From: Candidatus Pacearchaeota archaeon
GTDB taxonomy: Archaea; Nanobdellota; Nanobdellia; Pacearchaeales; GW2011-AR1
DNA length: 40,114 nucleotides
Reading direction: 5' to 3'
NCBI GenBank assembly: GCA_018221305.1
Contig: JAAOYK010000031.1
Span: 1 to 40,114, forward strand
Shown: positions 19,727 to 28,757 of the stretch, one piece after another
Numbering within the stretch: position 1 is the first letter of the stretch
Layout: each line of letters opens with the position of its first letter
The notes under the pieces: model-generated
What the model saw: the letters and a program-made list of their open reading frames with translations, nothing else
Databases searched by the model: none
Told to the model about the DNA's origin: nothing
Translations under genes and position numbers: made by a program

Positions 19727-20152
19727 ATGTCAAAGTGGTATAGTTCAAAATGGGTGAAGACATTAGTAATTGCAGGGATTATAACTCTTGGGACTGCTAC
19801 CACGCTTAACCGGCCTGATTCTATAAATATTAAAGGGTCGCTTGAGAACCAAGTCATAAACAGTAAAGAAAGATTAAAAGCACGTCAAGGAGATATAGTA
19901 AAATTAAAATTACAAAGTTTTGATAAAGATGGAATAGTTAGTGAAGAATTATATGTTGGTGGAATGTTAAATGAAAAAAAAATACATGACAAAAAAAGGT
20001 ATATTTCACGAACTAAAGAATTAGATACAAAAGATATGCATCTTAGATATCATTATATATCTTATTATGTTAAAGATAGTCAAGGAGATGTACAATCAGA
20101 TTATATTTTGCTTGAAATAAAAGATAGCGATATAATGAATCACGAATATTAA
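19727..20152 (+). CDS. Hypothetical secreted/anchored protein
   Basis: MSKWYSSKWVKTLVIAGIITLGTATT N-terminal hydrophobic segment, then a beta-rich stretch. Confidence 0.6.
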   Translation: MSKWYSSKWVKTLVIAGIITLGTATTLNRPDSINIKGSLENQVINSKERLKARQGDIVKLKLQSFDKDGIVSEELYVGGMLNEKKIHDKKRYISRTKELDTKDMHLRYHYISYYVKDSQGDVQSDYILLEIKDSDIMNHEY

Positions 20153-20159
20153 ACAAAAA

Positions 20160-20648
20160 ATGAGACTGACAAAAAGAGTAAAACAAGGGTTACTTGTCAT
20201 GGGACTTACAGGTGCAATCTGGGGCGGATATATTTCTAAAACTAATTCAGAAAAGTTTGCTACAGATTATAATAAAACTGATATATTTAAAAAAATGATA
20301 TCTTATGATAAGTCGATCAAAGAGATTGCAAGCCTTTTGGAAAAATCTGAGACAGTAATGGAGCAGCGAGAAAAAGAAACAGGAATCAGCCCATTAACAA
20401 ACAAAAAAGTTGCAGAAAGTTATATTAGAGCAAAAAAAGCTCAGATAAAACTAATGGAACAATACTTAGAATATATGAATTCTGAGGAAGTTAGTAATCA
20501 AGTTGAAAAATTGTCAAGATATAAAGATAATGCAAGTTATGGACGAGTGATGGCTGAAATGTCCATGGTTGGAATTTTCTTAGGATTAGCTAACCCTCGG
20601 AAGCCTAAACAGAAAGAAGATAAAATATCTCATTCTCCAACTTTATAA
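20160..20648 (+). CDS. Hypothetical membrane-anchored protein (162 aa)
   Basis: Hydrophobic N-terminus LLVMGLTGAIWGGYIS; starts 8 nt after the previous ORF. Confidence 0.6.
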   Translation: MRLTKRVKQGLLVMGLTGAIWGGYISKTNSEKFATDYNKTDIFKKMISYDKSIKEIASLLEKSETVMEQREKETGISPLTNKKVAESYIRAKKAQIKLMEQYLEYMNSEEVSNQVEKLSRYKDNASYGRVMAEMSMVGIFLGLANPRKPKQKEDKISHSPTL

Positions 20649-21459
20649 TTTCAAAGTTTATCTTAAGCCTTTCTAACATTCTTTCAAACCAGACACGTCT
20701 TGGTTTATTCATTTGTTTCATTGTTATTGTTTTAGTTGCAAAACTTACAACAATAAAATCTGTAATATTAATTAACTGCTTTATCAGAGCTTCACTAGCT
20801 TTATGATTTTTAATATCAATTACGTCAAGAGTTTTAAACAAAAACGCAATATTACTTTTTGGTAAATTTTTTACATTATCAGTATCTGTCATATCCAATA
20901 TTTCTGCATGTCCAAAAAAACCTCTCTTTTTCATTACTTCAAAATATTTGTTTAGAAAGTTAATATCTTGCTCATCAATGTCATAACAGAAATATTTTAC
21001 TTTTTTTAAGTCCATAAAAGGGTATGATAATGGGTTCATGCCACAACCCAAATCAACAATAGTTTCTGGAAAACCTGTATGCTTAAAAATAGATTCATAC
21101 AGAAAAGAGTAATCATTAACACGTTCTTTAGTTGAGACAACAATAGATAAAAGTTTTTTTGTTATTTCTAAAATATCTTTATTATCACTATTAACATGTT
21201 TTTCTAATTCTTCCAGGTAAAGGTTTCTTTTCCGTTTTCCTTTTGTCTGAAAACTAGAATATTTCTTATGCAACATAGACCTTATTTGTTTAATAGATTC
21301 TCTATCAATAGAGGTCACTTTTGGGTTTGATTTTAAATAATTTTTAATTTCTTTTATAACAATATCGCTTGATAAAGATTTATATTTCTTGTTTGATTTT
21401 ACTTTTTTTAACAAATTTGATAAAAAAATCTTATCAACCTTGATTTTATTTTCTTTCAT
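20605..21459 (-). CDS. 16S rRNA (guanine-N7) methyltransferase, ArmA/Rmt/FmrO-like family
   Basis: KKYKSLSSDIV, STKERVNDYSFLYESIF, IVDLGCGMNPLSYPF, YDIDEQDINFLN, FIVVSFATKTI...WFERML, NEIFYLLSV all align with motifs of ArmA/RmtB recalled from knowledge. Confidence 0.82.
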   Translation of the reverse strand: MKENKIKVDKIFLSNLLKKVKSNKKYKSLSSDIVIKEIKNYLKSNPKVTSIDRESIKQIRSMLHKKYSSFQTKGKRKRNLYLEELEKHVNSDNKDILEITKKLLSIVVSTKERVNDYSFLYESIFKHTGFPETIVDLGCGMNPLSYPFMDLKKVKYFCYDIDEQDINFLNKYFEVMKKRGFFGHAEILDMTDTDNVKNLPKSNIAFLFKTLDVIDIKNHKASEALIKQLINITDFIVVSFATKTITMKQMNKPRRVWFERMLERLKINFEIIKLENEIFYLLSV

Positions 21460-21577
21460 AGGTTTGATTAGTTGCGAGGGTATAAAAGATTAACTAAGAA
21501 ATTTTATCGTCGAGAAACTAAAAAGGAAATTTAAACAAAATTTTGCCGAAACATTTATAAACCCTAATTTTTATCCT

Positions 21578-22891
21578 ATGGTACTTAAAAATATTAAAGA
21601 TATTAAAAATATGGCACCAGAAAAACCTGTTATGAATATTGTTTTCGTTGGTCACGTTGATCACGGAAAATCAACAACAGTTGGAAGACTAATGTATGAT
21701 TCAGGAATTTTACCTGAAAATGAGATGAAAAAGTTAAAAGAGGAAGCTATTAAACAAGGTAAAGCAGGGTTTGAATTTGCATATGTTATGGATAATATTA
21801 AGGAAGAAAGAGAACGTGGAGTTACAATTGATCTAGCTTATAAAAAATTAATCACACCAAAAAGACAAATCACAATAATTGACGCACCAGGTCACAAGGA
21901 TTTTGTTAAAAACATGATTACTGGAGCAAGTCAAGCAGATGCAGCATTCTTAACAATTGCAGCTAAAGAAGGTGTTCAACCTCAAACTAAGGAACATTTA
22001 TGGTTACTTAGAACAATGGGTGTTGCACAAATTGCAGTAAACATTAACAAGATGGATACAGTAGACTATTCTCAAGAAGCATATGACAAAGTTAAAAAAG
22101 ATGTTTCTGATTTATTAAAAGTTGTAGGAATTAACCCAGAAAAAACAGTATTTTTAGCAATTTCAGGATTAATGGGCGATAATGTTTACAAGAAAAGTGA
22201 CAAAATGGCTTGGTATAAAGGGCCATCAGTATGGGAACAACTTGATGCTTTTGACGAACCTAAAAAACCAACAGATTTACCTATGAGAATGGCAATCCAG
22301 GATGTTTATGATATTACTGGTATTGGTACTGTTCCTGTAGGAAAGATTGAAACTGGAATCATGAAACTTGGACAAAAGGTTAAAGTTATTCCAGGAAGAA
22401 CAGGTAGTGGTGTTGACGGTGAAATTAAAACTATTGAAATGCACCATGAACAATTAACAGAAGCACCTGCTGGAGATAATGTAGGAGTTAATATTCGTGG
22501 AGTTGGTAAAAAAGATATTGCTAGAGGAGATGTAGTATGTGATGCTGCTAACCCTGCAACAATGGCTGCAGAATTTACAGGACAAGTTGCTGTTATTAAT
22601 CATCCAACTGTTATTGCAGTAGGATATACGCCAGTGTTTCATGTACACACTGCACAAGTGCCATGCCAATTAACTGAAATTATTCATAAAATTGATCCTA
22701 AAAGCGGACAACCAATGGAAGGAAAAGTAGATTTCCTAAAGAATGGTGATGTTGCTATGTGTAAGTTCAAACCAATGGGTAATTTAGTAATTGAGAAATC
22801 TGGTGTTAACCCACATATGGCAAGATTTGCTATCAGAGACGCAGGAGCTACAGTAGCAGCAGGCGTATGTACAGACTTAGTCGAGAAATAA
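21578..22891 (+). CDS. tuf: Translation elongation factor 1-alpha (aEF-1A)
   Basis: [45 protein letters not shown]. Alternative start MAPEKP at 21611. Confidence 0.97.
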   Translation: MVLKNIKDIKNMAPEKPVMNIVFVGHVDHGKSTTVGRLMYDSGILPENEMKKLKEEAIKQGKAGFEFAYVMDNIKEERERGVTIDLAYKKLITPKRQITIIDAPGHKDFVKNMITGASQADAAFLTIAAKEGVQPQTKEHLWLLRTMGVAQIAVNINKMDTVDYSQEAYDKVKKDVSDLLKVVGINPEKTVFLAISGLMGDNVYKKSDKMAWYKGPSVWEQLDAFDEPKKPTDLPMRMAIQDVYDITGIGTVPVGKIETGIMKLGQKVKVIPGRTGSGVDGEIKTIEMHHEQLTEAPAGDNVGVNIRGVGKKDIARGDVVCDAANPATMAAEFTGQVAVINHPTVIAVGYTPVFHVHTAQVPCQLTEIIHKIDPKSGQPMEGKVDFLKNGDVAMCKFKPMGNLVIEKSGVNPHMARFAIRDAGATVAAGVCTDLVEK

Positions 22892-23120
22892 AATTTCATT
22901 TATTCTATTAAATACTAACCAAACAAACTCATTCATGTTTTTTTTACAATGTTAACAATTTTTTTGATTGAATTTCTGAAGATTTTAAAAAACTTTATTT
23001 AAAAGTTGTTATTTTAAAAAAATCATAATAATTTAGAGAGGTGTATAAAAAGAGATTGTATAAGTTGAATGAACAGGATTTAAAAAAAAAAATAAAAGAA
23101 AAAAAATAAAAGACTAAGAG

Positions 23121-23195
23121 CTATTCTTCATCATCCAAATCAAGCCCCTCAATATCATCGATAAACTCATCTTGAGACATATTATCACTCCTCAT
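23121..23195 (-). CDS. Acidic microprotein (19 or 24 aa)
   Basis: (MRSDN)MSQDEFIDDIEGLDLDDEE-stop; GAGGAGTGATA SD immediately upstream of the inner ATG (23180); TATA-like TTTAAATA further upstream. Confidence 0.45.
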   Translation of the reverse strand: MRSDNMSQDEFIDDIEGLDLDDEE

Positions 23196-23211
23196 TTTTT
23201 AATCATATATC

Positions 23212-23224
23212 ATACTAGTAGTAT
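23212..23224. promoter_or_regulatory. 13-bp dyad ATACTA-G/C-TAGTAT adjacent to a TATA-like element
   Basis: Perfect inverted repeat just downstream of TTTAAATA on the minus strand, upstream of the microprotein. Confidence 0.4.
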
Positions 23225-23559
23225 TTAAACTTTTTCGTTCTTTCAGAAGTATACTCAAGAGAAATAAAGTTTTTAAAGCTTAATTCTCTTTTAAGTTATA
23301 TCTAAAAATATTGGGTTAAATAATGGATCTTTAAAAGTGTAAGACCATAACATTTATAAAGAAAATATTTCTAGATTTAGTAATATATAATCAAAAATAT
23401 AAGAGATATTATCGATTACAAATCACGAATCACACATCAACATTCCGTTCATGTTCATTACTTTCGGAAACTTGGTTAAGACAAAAAGTCAAAAAGGACC
23501 TAATTGTCGGTAAGTATTTGAAGAAGATTTCTTATATTTAAAATTAAAAGGATAAAAAT

Positions 23560-24747
23560 ATGGCAAAAATAAGTCCAGTATCAATAAAGTACATTGTACA
23601 TGCAAAACTTGAAGCAGAAGGAGCTATAGAAAAACCAGACATAATTGGAGCAATATTTGGTCAAACAGAAGGTTTACTAGGAGACGACCTAGAAATGAGA
23701 GAGTTACAAAAGAGTGGAAAAATTGGTCGAATAGAAGTTTCTGCACATTATGAAGACGGAAAGACTACTGGAGAAATTGAAGTGCCTTCAGCAATGGATA
23801 AAACAGAGACAACAATAATTGCTGCAGCATTAGAAACTATTGAAAGGGTAGGCCCTAGTGACACAAAAATAACAATTCAAGAAATTGAGGACGTGCGAGG
23901 CAGTAAACGAGACTATATACTAGAACGTGCGAAAAAGCTAATGGAAAAACTAGGAGATACTGGAAACGGAATGAGTGAAATGACAGGAGAAATTAAGGAT
24001 TCGGCGCGTATATCTAAAATGCAAACATATGGTACTGAAAATCTTCCATGCGGAGATTTAAGTGGAGATGAAGTAATAATTGTTGAAGGAAGAGCTGATG
24101 TTATTAACTTATTAAAAAATGGAGTGAAGAATGCTATTGCGATGAATGGTATGAAATTACCACAAACAGTTGTAGAATTAACAAAAGAAAAACCAAACGT
24201 AATATTATTTGTTGACGGAGATAGAGGCGGAAGTTTGATTATAAAAAATGTTACAGAACAAGCAAAAATTGATTTTGTTGCAATGGCTCCAGACGGAAAA
24301 GAAGTTGAAGAACTTACTGGTAAAGAAATTTTGCAAGCTTTGCGAAAAAAAGTAAAAGCAAATGAATTTAATAGAACACAAAGAGGACGAGGAGTAAGAC
24401 GATATCCAAGAGAACGTGAAGAAGTAAAAGAAGAAAAAGAAGAACCAAAAAAACCATTAAAGATTAAAAAAATGACTAAGAGTGAACGTGAAAATATTAA
24501 AGATGAACTTGACAACCTTATAGGAAGTAAAGGCATTATAATTTTTGATACTGATCTTAAACGTATAAGAAAATTACCGCTTAGCAAACTAGGAAACATA
24601 CGTCTTGAGGAAGATGCATACATTATAGCAATAGATGGTACTGCTACACCCAGAATTGTGAAAACTTGCGAAAAAATAAGATGTCATAATCTTATAGCTA
24701 CAAATTTTGTTGATGTTGAAACAGACATTAACTTGAGTAGTCTTTAA
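23560..24747 (+). CDS. dnaG: Archaeal DnaG-like primase / exosome-associated Toprim protein
   Basis: Archaeal DnaG N-terminus (KYIVHAKLEAEGAIEKPDIIGAIFGQTEGLLG...) and Toprim VEGRADVINLLKNGVKNAIAMNG...LFVDGDRGG. Confidence 0.94.
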   Translation: MAKISPVSIKYIVHAKLEAEGAIEKPDIIGAIFGQTEGLLGDDLEMRELQKSGKIGRIEVSAHYEDGKTTGEIEVPSAMDKTETTIIAAALETIERVGPSDTKITIQEIEDVRGSKRDYILERAKKLMEKLGDTGNGMSEMTGEIKDSARISKMQTYGTENLPCGDLSGDEVIIVEGRADVINLLKNGVKNAIAMNGMKLPQTVVELTKEKPNVILFVDGDRGGSLIIKNVTEQAKIDFVAMAPDGKEVEELTGKEILQALRKKVKANEFNRTQRGRGVRRYPREREEVKEEKEEPKKPLKIKKMTKSERENIKDELDNLIGSKGIIIFDTDLKRIRKLPLSKLGNIRLEEDAYIIAIDGTATPRIVKTCEKIRCHNLIATNFVDVETDINLSSL

Positions 24748-24806
24748 CAAGTTTTAAATATTCTTTATTATTAATATTACTGAAAAGAAGGGGTACATAT
24801 AAAAAA

Positions 24807-25310
24807 ATGTCAGGTGCTATAAAAACAGTTCTTGAAGCTCAAGAATATTTAAAACTTAAAAAGTGGGTAGGTATAGGAGTCGTACTTATAATAATGGCTT
24901 TAATAATACTTGCTGCAGTATATTTATTTTATTTACCAAAAACATGTCCAGACCCTACAAATAGTGGATGTTTTGTTGCATCATTAGAAAAATGTGATAA
25001 AGTGCAATGGACACGTCAAGGTAATGAAGCAGATTGGACATATACAGTAATTGGAAAATCTGGAAAAGAAAGTTGTAAGGTTAATGTCAAATTAGAAGGG
25101 GTCAGAGAAGGGTCTAGCGACAGTGAGAGCTTAATAAAAAAGCAAATGACATGTATTGTCCCAAAAAGTGCTACTCAGTTTCCTGAGAAAGATATTTCAA
25201 AATGTTCAGGGAAGTTAAAAGAAGATTTACAAGACACAATAATTCAAAAGATGCATAATTATCTGATTGAAAACGTTGGTGAGATAAAAAAAGAGTTTTC
25301 TGGGTTCTAA
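24807..25310 (+). CDS. Membrane-anchored hypothetical protein, Cys-containing ectodomain
   Basis: Single N-terminal TM segment (WVGIGVVLIIMALIILAAVYLFYL) followed by a soluble domain with about six Cys. Confidence 0.65.
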   Translation: MSGAIKTVLEAQEYLKLKKWVGIGVVLIIMALIILAAVYLFYLPKTCPDPTNSGCFVASLEKCDKVQWTRQGNEADWTYTVIGKSGKESCKVNVKLEGVREGSSDSESLIKKQMTCIVPKSATQFPEKDISKCSGKLKEDLQDTIIQKMHNYLIENVGEIKKEFSGF

Positions 25311-25397
25311 CACCCTATATAATATAGGAGAAGCATACAATGGTAAAAATCAAATAGATTTTTAGCTATTTAAATTTCAACAAACAAAAATTTAAAA

Positions 25398-26177
25398 ATG
25401 GTAAAAATAAGGTTTGGTCCTGCAGGGCTTGGGTCAGTAAAAGATGCAATACGTAATTTAGAAGAGTTCAAAGCATTAGGCTTACAAGCATGCGAAATAG
25501 CTTTTACATATGGAGCATATATAAAGCATGAAAAAGATGCAAAAGAAATAGGTAAAGCAGCAAAAAAGTTAGGAATTAAACTATCAATACATGCACATTA
25601 CTGGATAAACCTAAATTCAAAAGAAAAGGCAAAAATTAATGCATCAAAAAAACGAATCCTTGAATGTTGTCGTGTTGGTGAGCAACTTGGAGCGCACAGG
25701 GTAGTTTTTCATCCTGGATTTTATGCAGGGATTGATAAAGAAACAACTTACAAAAATATTAGTGAAGCCATACTTGAAATGCAAAAGATTATCAAAGAAA
25801 AAAAATGGAAAATACGTCTTGCCCCTGAAACTACAGGCAAGGTTAATGTTTTTGGTTCAATTGATGAAATTGCTAAACTAGTCAAAGATACAAAGTGCGA
25901 ATTTTGTATTGATTTTGCGCATATCAGAGCCCGTGAGAAACATGTTGATTATAACTACATAAAACAAAAGTTTGGAGCACATAAGCAATGGCATGTACAT
26001 TTTTCAGGCATTATTTATGGTGATAAAGGCGAACAAAAGCACAAAAAAACAACAAAAAGTGAATGGAGCACGCTTCTTAAAAATCTTCCAAAAGATAAAG
26101 AAATTATAATAATTAATGAAAGCCCAGATAATGTCCAAGATTCAGTAGACGGATTAAAATTAGCCAGTAGACACTAA
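25398..26177 (+). CDS. nfo: AP endonuclease family 2 / endonuclease IV-like protein
   Basis: TIM-barrel motifs LSIHAHYWINL, RVVFHPGFYAG, RLAPETTGK, CIDFAHIRAR, HVHFSG. Confidence 0.88.
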   Translation: MVKIRFGPAGLGSVKDAIRNLEEFKALGLQACEIAFTYGAYIKHEKDAKEIGKAAKKLGIKLSIHAHYWINLNSKEKAKINASKKRILECCRVGEQLGAHRVVFHPGFYAGIDKETTYKNISEAILEMQKIIKEKKWKIRLAPETTGKVNVFGSIDEIAKLVKDTKCEFCIDFAHIRAREKHVDYNYIKQKFGAHKQWHVHFSGIIYGDKGEQKHKKTTKSEWSTLLKNLPKDKEIIIINESPDNVQDSVDGLKLASRH

Positions 26178-26522
26178 ATGCTTTACTGCTTTTGTTATTA
26201 TATCAAAAGGAGTATTTTTATCAAAATATTTAACAGAACCATTATATTTTATTAAATCAGGCTTGAATGCATGCCCAGAATTAATAATTACAGGAAAATC
26301 ATAATTCCTGCGTCCTACTTCATTTATTAGCTCATAACCATTCATTTCTGGCATGTCTAAGTCTGTTATCAATAAATCAGGCTCTTTATCTGCTATTAAT
26401 TCTAATGCTTTGCGCCCATTACTAGCTGCTGCAACATCATATCCCTGACTTTCCAATACAACAGTACAAGTCGCTAAAAGATCTAAGTCATCTTCTGCAA
26501 TAACTACTCGTTTTTGATTCAT
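26160..26522 (-). CDS. CheY-like response-regulator receiver domain
   Basis: VVIAEDDLDLL...PDLLITDLDMPEMNGYELI...YFDKNTP. Confidence 0.9.
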   Translation of the reverse strand: MNQKRVVIAEDDLDLLATCTVVLESQGYDVAAASNGRKALELIADKEPDLLITDLDMPEMNGYELINEVGRRNYDFPVIINSGHAFKPDLIKYNGSVKYFDKNTPFDIITKAVKHLVSTG

Positions 26523-26583
26523 ACAATAAATTCAGAATCAAAGTTTAAAAAATTAATGTACAACTATATTAGAACTAAATGCT

Positions 26584-26871
26584 TTACAGCACGCCTTCTT
26601 CATCAAACTCTTTTGACATTTTTATACGCATGTCTATTTCTTCTAGAACGCGCTTGGCTTTTTCAGGAGCTTGCCTACAAATGTTTAAAACATAAAGCAT
26701 TTTACGCAAAATCTGGTCATAACTTTCCCGATCATACTCTTTTAATTTGTTAAGACGCAACTTTGTCTCGCGCGCAATCTTGATTGTAGTCTGATTTATA
26801 GAATTACCATTTATTGAAGCCTTGACAGCAACTGTTTTAACTTTTCCCTTAGATATTGTCTTTTTAACCAT
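26584..26871 (-). CDS. VapB/RHH antitoxin-like protein
   Basis: TTIKIARETKLRLNKLKEYDRESYDQILRKML resembles archaeal VapB-type antitoxins. Confidence 0.55.
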   Translation of the reverse strand: MVKKTISKGKVKTVAVKASINGNSINQTTIKIARETKLRLNKLKEYDRESYDQILRKMLYVLNICRQAPEKAKRVLEEIDMRIKMSKEFDEEGVL

Positions 26872-26923
26872 TTTCTATTATATTCATTGAAATATAGCCT
26901 TTTTAGCTTATTAAGCCTAGACT

Positions 26924-26939
26924 GTATACCAACGTATAC
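26924..26939. promoter_or_regulatory. Two GTATAC half-sites spaced one helical turn (GTATAC-CAAC-GTATAC)
   Basis: Read directly in the divergent intergenic region, next to TTTATAAAGG. Confidence 0.45.
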
Positions 26940-27046
26940 TTTATAAAGGTTATGATTAGTGTAATTATTTTATAGTTAATACAACATCGTAATATTTATA
27001 AAGGATTTTAAGGTCTTATGATTAATTAAATTTACCTATACCTAAC

Positions 27047-28297
27047 ATGAAAAACAAAGCATTGTTGGTTTCTTTTAGTGCATTTTTCGCATTAGTTTTA
27101 ACTTTAAGCATTGTTTCTGCGACTTATACGCGTCACGGTTCTGATGGATTTGTAGAGATTGAAAGAGTTTCAGTTAATGGAATTGATCTAGACAGCGCCA
27201 GAACAACTGTTGCGGGTTATGTGTCTGACACAGTACCTGTAGAGATTGAGTTTGAAGCACAAGATAGCTTAGAAGATGTTCGTGTGAAAGTTTATATTGA
27301 AGGTTACAAAGATGAAGTTTATTTATCTACTGAACGATTCAGAATTGTTGAAGGCAGTACAGACGTAAAAAGATTCTCTGTAAGATTACCAGACAGTATA
27401 GATCTTGATGACGGGCTATCAGACGAAGTTTTAACTTTAACAGTAAGAATTACTGCTAAAGGCGAAGACGAAGTTGAGAAAGACTATAGCATAAGAATGC
27501 AAAAAGAATTATACAGCTTGAGTTTTTTATCTGCAGAAGTACCTTCACAGGTCATAGCAGGTAGTGTTATTGCTGTAGACGTTGTTTTACAAAACAACGG
27601 AGCTACACGATTAGATAACACTTTTGTTACAGCAACAATTCCAGACCTAGGGGTCGAGAAGAAAATATACTTTGGAGACATTGAAAACGATGTTGATGAA
27701 GATGATGAATACATCAATGATGTTATGCACAAGAAAGTATATTTAAGCATTCCACGTAATGCTGCTCCTGGAATCTACGATGTTGAAGTTGTAGCATCTA
27801 ACTATGATACAAGTGAAACAATTACAAAGAAGATTGTAGTTGGTGGCGCTGAAACAGGTGTTTTACCAACAGTTACAAGCAAAGCTATTGCTACTGGCGA
27901 AGATGCAACTTTTGAAGTTGTATTGGTTAACCCTAATGACAGGATGGTTGTTTATTCAATAACACCAGAAGAGTCAAAAGGATTAGTCGTTACAGTAGAA
28001 GAGCCTGTTATTACTGTTGCTAAAGATTCAAGCCGAACAGTTAAAGTTAGGGTTAAAGCTACAGATAGTGCTGAAGAAGGAACACATATAGTGACCGTGA
28101 ATATTAACTCAGAATCTGGTCTTGTGGACCAAGTTGATTTGACAGTTAATGTTGAAGACGAATCAGCAAATAATACAGTATTAGTACTAACAGTAGTTCT
28201 AGCAATAATATTTATCGTATTATTGATAATCCTAATAGTTCTTTTAACGAAGAGACCAGTAGAAACCGAAGAATTCGGAGAAACAAGTTATTACTAA
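27047..28297 (+). CDS. Putative S-layer / cell-surface protein
   Basis: Signal peptide, beta-rich ectodomain (COG1361-like repeats), C-terminal TM VLVLTVVLAIIFIVLLIILIVLLTKR and short tail. Confidence 0.75.
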   Translation: MKNKALLVSFSAFFALVLTLSIVSATYTRHGSDGFVEIERVSVNGIDLDSARTTVAGYVSDTVPVEIEFEAQDSLEDVRVKVYIEGYKDEVYLSTERFRIVEGSTDVKRFSVRLPDSIDLDDGLSDEVLTLTVRITAKGEDEVEKDYSIRMQKELYSLSFLSAEVPSQVIAGSVIAVDVVLQNNGATRLDNTFVTATIPDLGVEKKIYFGDIENDVDEDDEYINDVMHKKVYLSIPRNAAPGIYDVEVVASNYDTSETITKKIVVGGAETGVLPTVTSKAIATGEDATFEVVLVNPNDRMVVYSITPEESKGLVVTVEEPVITVAKDSSRTVKVRVKATDSAEEGTHIVTVNINSESGLVDQVDLTVNVEDESANNTVLVLTVVLAIIFIVLLIILIVLLTKRPVETEEFGETSYY

Positions 28298-28360
28298 AAA
28301 TTTTCTTTTTTTTCTTTTTTTTAAAATTTTTGTTTCTCCCTTTTTTTTTTATTTATTTAT
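28298..28360 (+). terminator. Poly-T archaeal transcription terminator
   Basis: Long T-rich tracts (tttttctttttttttaaaatttttgtttctccctttttttttt) directly after the S-layer-like gene. Confidence 0.7.
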
Positions 28361-28388
28361 AATTAAAATGAGGTGCAAAACGTAAAAA

Positions 28389-28757
28389 ATGTTAACACGA
28401 ATATTAGTCTGCGAAGATGATGTAGATACTGCTAAAGCATTATGTAGACATATTGATGATATACCTAATCATGAATCAGTCATGCTTGTAAAACAAAACA
28501 GTCCAGGGTTTGTTATGGACAGTATTGTTGAAGCAATAGAAAGATTTTCTCCAAAATATGCAATAATTGATGGATTATATGGAAGTTGGCAAACAGTAGC
28601 AAAACTTGCAGTAGAAACTGACCCAAACATTATACCTATTATTCTTAGCGGAGATGAAAACACAGTTAAACTTGCTCAAAATGCAGGATATACTGCATTT
28701 TCAAAGCCTAGTGACGGGGATGCTTTGTTTAAATACATTACAGACAAAAAAAGATGA
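28389..28757 (+). CDS. CheY-like receiver-domain protein
   Basis: RILVCEDDVDTAKAL...YAIIDGLYG...IPIILSGDENTVKLAQNAGYTAFSKPSDGDALFKYI. Confidence 0.82.
   Translation: MLTRILVCEDDVDTAKALCRHIDDIPNHESVMLVKQNSPGFVMDSIVEAIERFSPKYAIIDGLYGSWQTVAKLAVETDPNIIPIILSGDENTVKLAQNAGYTAFSKPSDGDALFKYITDKKR

Noticed and set aside
22892-23120. A/T homopolymer-rich region after aEF-1A considered as a repeat array or CRISPR leader
   Set aside because: No regularly spaced repeats or spacers; better explained as terminator/intergenic sequence
23913-24623. 236-aa minus-strand ORF antisense to dnaG
   Set aside because: Lies wholly inside a clearly coding gene in the opposite strand; composition (Ser/Phe/Ile-rich) is typical of shadow translation
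26173-26587. 14-nt direct repeat ACTAAATGCTTTAC flanking the receiver gene, considered as a target-site duplication
   Set aside because: AT-rich 14-mers repeat by chance in 40 kb; no terminal inverted repeats or transposase accompany it
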